Part shown: positions 30,209 to 35,966 of the stretch, one piece after another
Layout of the letters: every line of letters starts with the position of its first letter
Position numbering within the stretch: the stretch's first letter is position 1
DNA from: a virus
Reading direction: 5' to 3' (one strand)
Length of the DNA: 35,966 bases
IMG/VR virus record: IMGVR_UViG_3300031629_000027
Coordinates: 1 to 35,966 of that record
Program-made: the position numbers and the translations under genes
The notes under the pieces: generated by a model
Seen by the model: the letters and a program-made list of their open reading frames with translations, nothing else
Told to the model about the DNA's origin: nothing
The model's database searches: none

Positions 30209-32122
30209 TTATGCAGTTTTCTTGGCAGGTGTGTCATTTCCAAGCCAACCACCAAGTACAGTACCACCTAATCCTGTGGTAAGTAGCGTAACAATAGAGC
30301 TACCTAAATCTCCAGAAGACTTAGCATCAGCCGCTATACCTGCAGCCCTTGCCGCTTGTTCACCTTCTAATACTGTTATGGCTAGTTTGGCTATACGATC
30401 CCTTTCATTGTCACTTGTAGTGTATACCCAATCCATTTCATCCCTATGTTCCTGCCATAGGTTATTGTAAGCTACATTACTTATATCTAGTAGAGCCTTT
30501 GCATTTACTTCATTGGCTCTATTTATAGCGGCAGTGTCTGCTGTAGCAATCTGCCTACGCCATTGTGCATTGGACTGATTAATAACTAAGCTATTCTGTG
30601 CATTGAACTGCTCTCGTTTATTCTTAACCTCTGCATTGAACTTGCTAATTGCATTAACCTCACCTGCATTGAACTGAGATATAGCTGTAGTTTGCATAGC
30701 GTTAGCCTTGGCTACGTCTGCTTGTAGATTAGCAAAGAACTGATCTGTCTGATTCTCTGACTTAGCGTTAAACTGCTGACTAGCATTCTCTGCCGCAGCA
30801 TCACTAAGCATACTATTAATACGAGCTTGGGACTTATACACAATAGTCTGTTGTTCATTTGCTAGGTTAGCCATATCCATATCTAGGAATGACCTTGCAT
30901 TTTGTACTTGTGCTTGCTGTCTATTGTTTAAATTAGTTATGTCTACTTGTGACAATGCTGCTGCTTCTGCCATAACCATTGCTTGACTGTTAGTTAAGTT
31001 AGCCAAGTTAGTTGTGTTAGCTATGTTAGCATTCTCCATAGCAATCTGCTGGTCTGCGGTAAACTGCATGTTAGCTACAGCACTTACCTTCTCAGAATTT
31101 CTAACCCGTGACTGAAATGCTTGGTCAAATTCAATGCCCATAAACTCTGCACGTTGTTGTGCAGCCAGCATGGATCTCTGTTGTCTATTATTAAGGTTAG
31201 TCATGTCAAAGGAGGCATACGTCTGTGCATCAGCAGTAGCGATAGGCAAAGAAGACTCTAAAGCTGCTTGTATGAGTGCCTGACCTGCCATACTAGATGA
31301 ACCAATACCACGGGCAGCCATCTGTGCAGTCACGTTACGCATAGCCCCTGCTGCCCATGCTGGTGTACTACCTTCATCAAAGGAGGTCATCAAGGTAGCA
31401 AGCTGCCCTTGTACAGTAGCCCGTGAAGATGGATCTGCTTGTGCTGCTGTAATAGTTTCAGTAAAGGCTGCTGCCTTAGCTGCATCTGCAACAGGATTAA
31501 CTAACTCGCCACCTTCAAGAGTACGTGTGGGTGCGCCCTCTACTTGAACAGCAGTTCCTTGTGCAGCATCTAAGGTGCTTACTGATGTACCCACCTGTTG
31601 TGCCGCAGCTATCTTTGCATTCTCAGCAATAGTTCCTTTAGCCGCATTGACATCAGACAGTGAAGTAACCACAGCAGGTGCTGTAGTTGCTGTAGTAGCA
31701 GTACTAGTTCCAGCAGTGGTGGGTGCTACAGCCTGTGTAGAAACCGCATTGGTAGCGGCAGCAGTAGGGGAAGTAGGGGATATAGAAGTACCTATAGTAC
31801 TAACATTTTGATCAGGGGTAGTTCCAGTAGCAGACACTTGTGCAACAGAACCTGTAGGTAGCCTTGGCTGTAAGCTTTGATTCAAAGTTGTTTGGCCTAG
31901 TGTAGAGTCAGCAGTAGTGACTATACCTTCTGGAGGTGTAACCGCACCACCCACTGCATAGCGTTTAGTAACAGCACCATTCAAAGAATTAAACTTACTC
32001 ATAGCATTAGGATTGCCATTTAAGTAATCTTCAAACTGCTCCATGTCACCTGTATGCCCCAGCTTAGAAGCTATACGCTTCTTCTGATCATCACTGTAAC
32101 CTGTAAATTGTTGTTGAGGCAT
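30209..32122 (-). CDS. 637-residue virion protein with long hendecad coiled coil
   Basis: 637 residues. The N-terminal 60 residues form a small conserved head (TGYSDDQKKRIASKLGHTGD), then comes a Thr/Ala/Ser-rich linker (about 65-200). From about residue 309 to 551 an 11-residue repeat runs in one unbroken register: a helix-polar Asn stands every 11 residues in 14 of 23 repeats, with units such as QFNAGEVNAIS, KFNAEVKNKRE and QFNAQNSLVIN. This is the signature of a right-handed coiled coil. The end has Gly-rich hydrophobic residues (LLTTGLGGTVLGGWLG). The promoter at 32235 drives it as first gene. Its job is unknown; a scaffold, tube or spike-like part is likely. Confidence 0.7.
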   Translation of the reverse strand: MPQQQFTGYSDDQKKRIASKLGHTGDMEQFEDYLNGNPNAMSKFNSLNGAVTKRYAVGGAVTPPEGIVTTADSTLGQTTLNQSLQPRLPTGSVAQVSATGTTPDQNVSTIGTSISPTSPTAAATNAVSTQAVAPTTAGTSTATTATTAPAVVTSLSDVNAAKGTIAENAKIAAAQQVGTSVSTLDAAQGTAVQVEGAPTRTLEGGELVNPVADAAKAAAFTETITAAQADPSSRATVQGQLATLMTSFDEGSTPAWAAGAMRNVTAQMAARGIGSSSMAGQALIQAALESSLPIATADAQTYASFDMTNLNNRQQRSMLAAQQRAEFMGIEFDQAFQSRVRNSEKVSAVANMQFTADQQIAMENANIANTTNLANLTNSQAMVMAEAAALSQVDITNLNNRQQAQVQNARSFLDMDMANLANEQQTIVYKSQARINSMLSDAAAENASQQFNAKSENQTDQFFANLQADVAKANAMQTTAISQFNAGEVNAISKFNAEVKNKREQFNAQNSLVINQSNAQWRRQIATADTAAINRANEVNAKALLDISNVAYNNLWQEHRDEMDWVYTTSDNERDRIAKLAITVLEGEQAARAAGIAADAKSSGDLGSSIVTLLTTGLGGTVLGGWLGNDTPAKKTA

Positions 32123-32234
32123 ATATATAGACTCTCTTATTGATTGTATTGATTAGGAAGGGAAGTAGACACTGAGAGTGTGGTAACCTTATAGTATATA
32201 TTCTATATGTATCACGGGGGGTGGGGGTTTCACT

Positions 32235-32263
32235 AGAGTAGCATATAGATTAAGATATGTCAA
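32235..32263 (-). promoter_or_regulatory. Leftward promoter of the virion operon
   Basis: On the minus strand there is TTGACA, a 17-base spacer and TACTCT with TG one base before it (extended -10). It lies between the holin-like gene and the 637-residue gene, inside the only sizeable gap (32123-32266) of the leftward operon. The leader also has C-rich (32216-32227) and AT-rich stretches. Confidence 0.7.
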
Positions 32264-32266
32264 ACA

Positions 32267-32707
32267 CTATTTTAGTTTAATACCACCTAACTTCCCTGAT
32301 ACTAATTTTGTAAGTAACCCACGCATACCAAACTTAACTACGTATACACCGATAACTAAGTACTGATACCAATCAGGCATAACAGCAAAGGATTCAAATG
32401 CTGCTGTAACTTCTGCTTGATACCCTAAGAAGGATGCTGCTATAGGAACTAGTAGTAGGGCAATCATAACCTCGTCTAAAAAAGACTTGTCCATTTGCTG
32501 CATAGCTACTAGATCTAAATTAAAATCTTGTGTCTGTCCATCATCAGCCAACTTGTTAGCTGCCCTAGCCCCTGCTGTCTTAACATCAGCGTCTGCCTGT
32601 ATTCCTACAATGGCTGCTGCTGACTTAGCTTTAGCTACTTGGTTCTTACCTTCTAAGTATGTCTTACCAATACTCGCAATGGGGTTTAAGAAACTTAAGA
32701 AACTCAT
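32267..32707 (-). CDS. Holin-like membrane protein
   Basis: 146 residues with two clear hydrophobic helices (EVMIALLLVPIAASFLGYQ at about 79-97; YQYLVIGVYVVKFGMRGLL at about 113-131) after a charged helical N-terminus. This order resembles the three-span holin type seen in several phages. It directly follows the M15 peptidase gene, with two bases between them, the usual place for a holin that would release the endolysin. Assignment as holin is inferred from shape and neighbour. Confidence 0.6.
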   Translation of the reverse strand: MSFLSFLNPIASIGKTYLEGKNQVAKAKSAAAIVGIQADADVKTAGARAANKLADDGQTQDFNLDLVAMQQMDKSFLDEVMIALLLVPIAASFLGYQAEVTAAFESFAVMPDWYQYLVIGVYVVKFGMRGLLTKLVSGKLGGIKLK

Positions 32708-32709
32708 AG

Positions 32710-33099
32710 TTAATCCTTTAGTTCAAAGTGAGGCATATCTTGCCATGACTTCCACAGCCCACCCCACTTTAGTTTATAACCTAACTGGGCTGATGCCTGT
32801 AGCATTGAAGATGCTATGAGTGCTAGATGTAATTTATCCCAAGAAGCTTTCCCGTCAACGTAAGCGTACACATCAAGTGCTTTTCCTGATTGGTGGTAGG
32901 ACTTGTTGTTGACCCCATCTGCTTTGGATACTCCATCTTCAAACAGCTTGGCTTGATCCTCGGTTGATCGCAAGCCACCAGTGCTAGGAATACCAAAATC
33001 AATATTAGAAAGCGTAATAGCGAGATCCGCAATTGCAATAAGTCTTCCATCTACACCTGCCAAATTATTAATACTGTTCTTACCTAGTTTAAAACTCAT
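32710..33099 (-). CDS. M15-type peptidoglycan peptidase (endolysin)
   Basis: 129 residues. HQSGKALDV with H69 and D76, and PHFEL with H124, are the three zinc ligands of the M15 (VanY/L-Ala-D-Glu peptidase) fold, as in phage T5 endolysin. It cleaves peptide bridges of the wall. The start ATG 33099 has AAGGGGAAG ahead. No signal peptide, so it depends on the holin-like neighbour. With the SleB-like enzyme at 10232, it is the second wall hydrolase of the phage. Confidence 0.85.
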   Translation of the reverse strand: MSFKLGKNSINNLAGVDGRLIAIADLAITLSNIDFGIPSTGGLRSTEDQAKLFEDGVSKADGVNNKSYHQSGKALDVYAYVDGKASWDKLHLALIASSMLQASAQLGYKLKWGGLWKSWQDMPHFELKD

Positions 33100-33102
33100 G
33101 TA

Positions 33103-33183
33103 TCACTTCCCCTTGGAACAATTTCTACACACCTTATGTCCTGATTCAACATCATGTGATCCACATATTTTGCATATAGTCAC
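33103..33183 (-). CDS. 26-residue zinc-ribbon micropeptide
   Basis: A GTG-started frame of 26 codons with two CxxC pairs (CKIC at 4-7, CRNC at 19-22) and nothing else, so it could fold around one zinc. GTG overlaps the stop of the gene before (GTGA), which is typical coupling. It ends three bases before the M15 gene start. Too small to assign; may be chance, but a four-cysteine pattern in a frame this short is unusual. Confidence 0.45.
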   Translation of the reverse strand: MTICKICGSHDVESGHKVCRNCSKGK

Positions 33184-33359
33184 TTAAACATACCACCTTC
33201 CATGAATAACCAAATAGCTGCAGCACCTGCACCAATTATCCACATAAGTTTCTTAGTTACAGATTTACCTACAGCAAGATAGAAACGATCATAGGCTTTA
33301 TCAGCAGCCAGTTCCGCTATCTCATTCTTTTCTTCCTGTGTTAACTTACGTTCATTCAT
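33180..33359 (-). CDS. Small membrane protein
   Basis: 59 residues: an acidic helical start (MNERKLTQEEKNEIAELAAD), a basic patch (VGKSVTKKL), then a hydrophobic helix (MWIIGAGAAAIWLFMEGG) near the end. No signal peptide. It begins one base after the previous stop and lies in the block of small genes beside the lysis enzyme. A holin, antiholin or spanin-like part is possible; no family recognised. Confidence 0.65.
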   Translation of the reverse strand: MNERKLTQEEKNEIAELAADKAYDRFYLAVGKSVTKKLMWIIGAGAAAIWLFMEGGMFK

Positions 33360-33360
33360 T

Positions 33361-33789
33361 TTACAAAGTCCCTTTTATATAAATTAACACACCGACAAAT
33401 GCAGCTAGAAAAAGCATAGTTAGTAGCGTTACTAAAAAACCTGTTTCTACATTACTCTTTATCTTTTTGTTTCTTACTCTTTGTCTTGCTGCTTCTGTTT
33501 TCTGCTTCTTAAAAAACTCATCTCTGAATTGCTGATACTTGTAGTACCCAAGAAGTCCTTGTTTATTTAACATAAACTCTAGTTCTTTTTCTTGCCTCTC
33601 TATCGCTTGCTTTGCTTGGTAAGCTGCTAGTACATCTCCTGTACCCATCTTAGCTTTCTGCTGAATAGATTGACTTGCGCTAAAGTACTTGGTTAAAGCT
33701 GAACCAGCATCTGCTATCTCTTTACCATTAGATAGGGTCTGTTTAATAACTTGAAAGGCAGCATTCGCAATGGCTAGTTCCGCTAACAT
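33361..33789 (-). CDS. Coiled-coil protein with C-terminal membrane anchor
   Basis: 142 residues from the ATG at 33789, because AAGGAGG is eight bases ahead of it but only two ahead of the ATG at 33795. The middle is a long charged helix (AIERQEKELEFMLNKQGLL; KKQKTEAARQRVRNKKIKS), and the end is a membrane helix (FLVTLLTMLFLAAFVGVLIY). No family recognised. Spanin-like topology is imaginable, but there is no lipobox or signal peptide. Confidence 0.6.
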   Translation of the reverse strand: MLAELAIANAAFQVIKQTLSNGKEIADAGSALTKYFSASQSIQQKAKMGTGDVLAAYQAKQAIERQEKELEFMLNKQGLLGYYKYQQFRDEFFKKQKTEAARQRVRNKKIKSNVETGFLVTLLTMLFLAAFVGVLIYIKGTL

Positions 33790-33965
33790 ATCCATACCCT
33801 CCTTGTGTATTCTTGGGGAATCCCATAAGGCTCCCTAGATGGTTGCACTACGAGGTACTCTGCATTTACTGTGTGGGTGGTAGGTTCAATTAATAGCCTC
33901 TGACCTTCAGGTGCAAGGGTAGGAGCTACGTGTATAGGGTATAGCTCTAAAGGGCTAGACCACAT
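33783..33965 (-). CDS. Hypothetical Pro/Tyr-rich small protein
   Basis: 60 residues, rich in Pro, Glu and Tyr (LELYPIHVAPTLAPEGQRLL; QPSREPYGIPQEYTRR), no family recognised. The ATG overlaps the previous TAA (TAATG), with GAGAGG ahead, and the end overlaps the next gene by 7 or more bases. Coding is supported mainly by this coupling. Confidence 0.5.
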   Translation of the reverse strand: MWSSPLELYPIHVAPTLAPEGQRLLIEPTTHTVNAEYLVVQPSREPYGIPQEYTRRVWIC

Positions 33966-34192
33966 TAAATGCCTCTCATATCTTTAACACAAAAGACTGT
34001 AGTAGTTTTTTCAGCTTCTACTTTAACTACTGAATACCCAACCATAGGGCTAACCACAGGCTCGTAGCCTCCTATCGTACCTACACGTAATAACTCTTTT
34101 CTACAGTTATCTAATGTACTGTAGCTGGACATTATCATGGGTACTTGAGGTTCACCACTGGCAATCATTGTGGCTAACATAATTAACCACAT
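33965..34192 (-). CDS. Small exported protein candidate
   Basis: 75 residues. A hydrophobic N-terminus (MWLIMLATMIASGEPQ) looks like a signal peptide, though it lacks the usual positive start, with a possible cut after Ala-Ser-Gly. Two cysteines (NCRK and VFCVK) could form a disulfide in the periplasm. It is joined on both sides by TAATG overlaps. Periplasmic or outer-surface role is inferred, with superinfection exclusion or lysis as options. Confidence 0.6.
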   Translation of the reverse strand: MWLIMLATMIASGEPQVPMIMSSYSTLDNCRKELLRVGTIGGYEPVVSPMVGYSVVKVEAEKTTTVFCVKDMRGI

Positions 34193-34359
34193 TACTTAGA
34201 CTTTTGAGTTGGCTTCATTGATGCACCACAGTTTACCATGCCACCTTTGGCATAACCCATAGTCTTCTTAGCCATACCACCATGCTTGTATCCAGACTTA
34301 GAATGATCTGAATCTTTCATCATAGTTCCATCTGGCATTTTGTGATAACCTTTTTTCAT
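34192..34359 (-). CDS. Lys/Gly/Met-rich small protein
   Basis: 55 residues, MKKGYHKMPDGTMMKDSDHS at the start, then Gly/Lys/Met-rich repeats (YKHGGMAKKTMGYAKGGMV). This composition occurs in short genes of marine phages near the tail and internal-protein region, role unknown. AGAGGAAG lies ahead of the ATG, and the stop overlaps the next ATG. Disordered and basic; it may bind nucleic acid or act as a virion decoration. Confidence 0.65.
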   Translation of the reverse strand: MKKGYHKMPDGTMMKDSDHSKSGYKHGGMAKKTMGYAKGGMVNCGASMKPTQKSK

Positions 34360-34397
34360 AACAACTTCCTCTTACTTTCTATACTTAGCTTTTGCCA

Positions 34398-34676
34398 TTA
34401 CCACTTCACCTTATCTGCCCAGTATGCTGCACTTAACTTACCCTTAGCAATGTTCTTACCATGCCTAGCCTTGAAGGACTTACGCTTGGCTTTCATCTTA
34501 TCTGACTCACCTGCCTTGGGCTTACCTGCTGTGCTTGCACCCTGCTCACCAAAGCGGATCATCTTAATTTCAGATCCTTCTTTGGCTAGTACTACGTGTG
34601 ACTTTGTAGGATGCTTAGGAGTACGCTTAGGCTTGTTGTAGCCAGAGAAGGTTTCGCCTCTGTACTCTATGGTCAT
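34398..34676 (-). CDS. Conserved basic phage protein
   Basis: 92 residues. The words KPKRTPKHPTKSHVVLAKEG, IKMIRFGEQG, KAKRKSFKARHGKNIAKG and SAAYWADKVKW recur in many tailed phages, where the family is described only as hypothetical. Very basic, likely a single small domain. The ATG overlaps the stop of the tail-fibre assembly gene (ATGA), so it is made with it. Virion or assembly role likely but unproven. Confidence 0.7.
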   Translation of the reverse strand: MTIEYRGETFSGYNKPKRTPKHPTKSHVVLAKEGSEIKMIRFGEQGASTAGKPKAGESDKMKAKRKSFKARHGKNIAKGKLSAAYWADKVKW

Positions 34677-35113
34677 ACAATCGCTGCCCTAGCTGTTGCC
34701 CTAGCTAAAGTTATCGCTTCTGGCACTGCCTCTGCTGTTTCTGCATGGCGAGTGACGTACCAATCGGTACTGTTTAGGTATGCTTGGCTGGTTTCGTTGA
34801 GTTCTGCTTGGGTGTTAGATGCTATCTCCGCATCCGTAAATGCAACTGCTACTTTAGTTATTCCCGTAGCTAATGCACCTAGAGATTCCACAGTTACTTC
34901 TTCTCTCACATTGTAAGCAACGCCCCGATTGTCTTCAATGTAGGCCCACTCTGAACCCGTTAGAACTACAGCGTAACCTTCCCTTGCACTAAGGGGCGCA
35001 GTTGTTGTTGCATTAGCTGGTACTAGGAATTGACCATCTTCCATAGGGTTTGGAGAGGCTGTAGAAGTGCTAATGTATTCACCTGTACTTTCTACATAGT
35101 TATAAATTTCCAT
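34673..35113 (-). CDS. Tail fibre assembly-like protein
   Basis: 146 residues. The start at ATG 35113 has AAGAGGTG ahead; a GTG two codons upstream lies in the ribosome site. The pattern IYNYVESTGEYISTSTASPNP, then LVPANATTTAPLS and AYIEDNRGVAYN is the beginning of the tail fibre assembly (T4 gp38/Lambda Tfa-like) proteins, which help fold or cap tail fibres. The C-terminal part is an Ala/Thr-rich helical region. It directly follows the collar-domain tail gene, the usual partner. Confidence 0.72.
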   Translation of the reverse strand: MEIYNYVESTGEYISTSTASPNPMEDGQFLVPANATTTAPLSAREGYAVVLTGSEWAYIEDNRGVAYNVREEVTVESLGALATGITKVAVAFTDAEIASNTQAELNETSQAYLNSTDWYVTRHAETAEAVPEAITLARATARAAIV

Positions 35114-35122
35114 GATCACCTC

Positions 35123-35701
35123 TTAGAATTTAATGATTATCATTCGGTTAGTATTACGAACTCTAGTTTCTACGCCAGTGCGAGGTGCGCCATTTGTTCC
35201 GTCTGAAGTGGGGTCACGGACGTTACTGTGAGCATCCGTACCGCCAGTGCCTCCAGTTGTAGAGGGGTGTTGATTATAGGAATTACCTATTGTGCCACCA
35301 TAGTTATAAAGTCCAGCATGTCTGTGTCCTTGAATTTGGTCTAGCTGTTTACTACCTACAACGTCACCTGTAGTTCCGTCACCTCGGTTTGTACGAGCCG
35401 CCCTGCCGGGGTCATTAGCTGAACCATGCGCCCAGCCTCGGATAAACTCACCTCTAGCATCTGGTAGAGTAAATGTAGTGCTTGATGCACTGCCGTAAGT
35501 AACACCTATGACAGCAAACAAAGCAGCGTATGTTGACCTAGATAATGAAGCACCATTCTCTTCAAGCCATCCAGTAGGGGGTGTATCCGTAGCCCATGTC
35601 GCCTCAGTTCCCGTAGGCACACCTGCTACATTATCCAATGCGCTTGATAGTACATCACCATCTGATTCTAATAAGACAGATAAGTTTCTTGCCTTGGTCA
35701 T
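35123..35701 (-). CDS. Tail fibre protein with collar domain
   Basis: 192 residues. The tail-collar domain is clear: GWLEENGASLSRSTYAALFA, YGSASSTTFTLPDARGEFIR and GWAHGS, then a Gly/Asn/His-rich loop region (HRHAGLYNYGG) and the terminal NRMIIIKF typical of phage collar proteins. It would be the receptor-contact tip or part of the tail fibre. GGAGAG stands ahead of the ATG. The short size suggests the main fibre shaft is on another gene, beyond the right edge. Family assignment is firm. Confidence 0.85.
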   Translation of the reverse strand: MTKARNLSVLLESDGDVLSSALDNVAGVPTGTEATWATDTPPTGWLEENGASLSRSTYAALFAVIGVTYGSASSTTFTLPDARGEFIRGWAHGSANDPGRAARTNRGDGTTGDVVGSKQLDQIQGHRHAGLYNYGGTIGNSYNQHPSTTGGTGGTDAHSNVRDPTSDGTNGAPRTGVETRVRNTNRMIIIKF

Positions 35702-35710
35702 GTTACTCTC

Positions 35711-35966
35711 CTATTCTGGCGCAGAGGCAGAGGCAGCTAAATTAGCAGCGTAAGCGGATACAACAGCATCAGTATGCACTAGTGAACAGATAGCCTGTAC
35801 TTCTGCACTCTCTGCTGAGTAGTCTTGTCCTGCGATGATAACGTGTCTGTGGAATCCAGAGGATAGTTCAACACCATCTTCTAGTACCTTAGTGCAGGTG
35901 CGTACTTGCACTGCCTTAAACTCGCCTAATACTTCAATCTTGTCCTGTGTTACTTCTTTGGTTAAC
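35711..35966 (-). CDS. Conserved phage protein, 5' end beyond the window
   Basis: The frame is open through the right edge, so only the last 85 codons are visible. The sequence LTKEVTQDKIEVLGEFKAVQ, then VRTCTKVLEDGVELSSGFHR, ends with an Ala-rich tail (YAANLAASASAPE). Related words are common in marine phages beside tail-fibre genes, function unknown. A GTG at 35911 also lies in frame but there is no reason to start there because the homologous part begins earlier. Likely a virion-associated protein. Confidence 0.6.
   Translation of the reverse strand, partial: LTKEVTQDKIEVLGEFKAVQVRTCTKVLEDGVELSSGFHRHVIIAGQDYSAESAEVQAICSLVHTDAVVSAYAANLAASASAPE

Noticed and set aside
32216-32227. G-rich run considered as a G-quadruplex
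   Set aside because: Only two G-runs are present; four are needed.
33103-33183. The zinc micropeptide as a counterpart of Mu Com, the translational activator of mom
   Set aside because: It is far from the Mom-like gene, on the other strand, and much shorter than Com; only the cysteine pairs are alike.
34372-34398. Frame of eight codons (MAKAKYRK) overlapping the stop of the gene before
   Set aside because: Ribosome site and TAATG overlap are present, but eight residues cannot be told from chance.

Overview
The window is a large part of a tailed bacteriophage genome. It looks like a short-tailed (podovirus-type) phage of a marine proteobacterium. The evidence is a family A DNA polymerase, a split primase and DnaB-type helicase, a T7-type endonuclease I, a vitamin B12-dependent (class II) ribonucleotide reductase, a T7-like series of giant internal virion proteins and a tail-collar protein. 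No phage RNA polymerase is present, while several near-consensus sigma70 promoters are, so transcription probably relies on the host enzyme. This set resembles the cobavirus / roseophage SIO1 / VpV262 kind of phage (family Zobellviridae). That placement is inference from gene content; host and species cannot be read from the window.

Layout. (1) 1-1230 is a control region: one short leftward gene with two leftward sigma70-like promoters, a cluster of DnaA-box-like sequences, degenerate repeats, a perfect palindrome, and the first rightward promoter. (2) 1230-8400, rightward, holds about eighteen mostly small early genes, with a Gp88-family protein, a DUF932-like protein and a tyrosine integrase. 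(3) 8400-20642, rightward, is the replication and nucleotide module: primase, a Mom-like DNA-modification protein, a SleB-like wall hydrolase, two HTH paralogs, helicase, endonuclease VII, DNA polymerase, a probable SSB, a Cas4/RecB-like nuclease, a DUF3310 protein, endonuclease I and class II RNR. Most genes overlap by ATGA or TAATG. (4) A strong terminator at 20692-20727 separates the two convergent halves. (5) 35966-20741, leftward, carries tail-collar and tail-fibre-assembly proteins, a run of small genes, an M15 peptidase beside a holin-like membrane protein, then a 637-residue coiled-coil protein and internal virion proteins of 162, 724, 1149 and 887 residues. Terminase, portal, capsid and tail-tube genes are absent and presumably lie to the right of the window.

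The most unusual feature is a 24-bp oriented inverted repeat, with arms TGTACAC and GTGTACA around a 4-base spacer. It sits directly ahead of about a dozen genes in the early region, always oriented with transcription. Several copies donate their leading TAG as the stop codon of the gene before. It resembles in concept the stoperators and start-associated sequences of mycobacteriophages, but its sequence is different and I do not recognise it. A second motif, ACACTT (or AAGTGTA on the other strand), lies over the -35 boxes of several early promoters.

Working model (inference): host RNA polymerase starts at the early promoters; a phage regulator acts at the ACACTT motifs and/or the 24-bp elements to set the timing of the small early genes; replication genes follow; the leftward virion and lysis operon is read from its own extended -10 promoter at 32235-32263.
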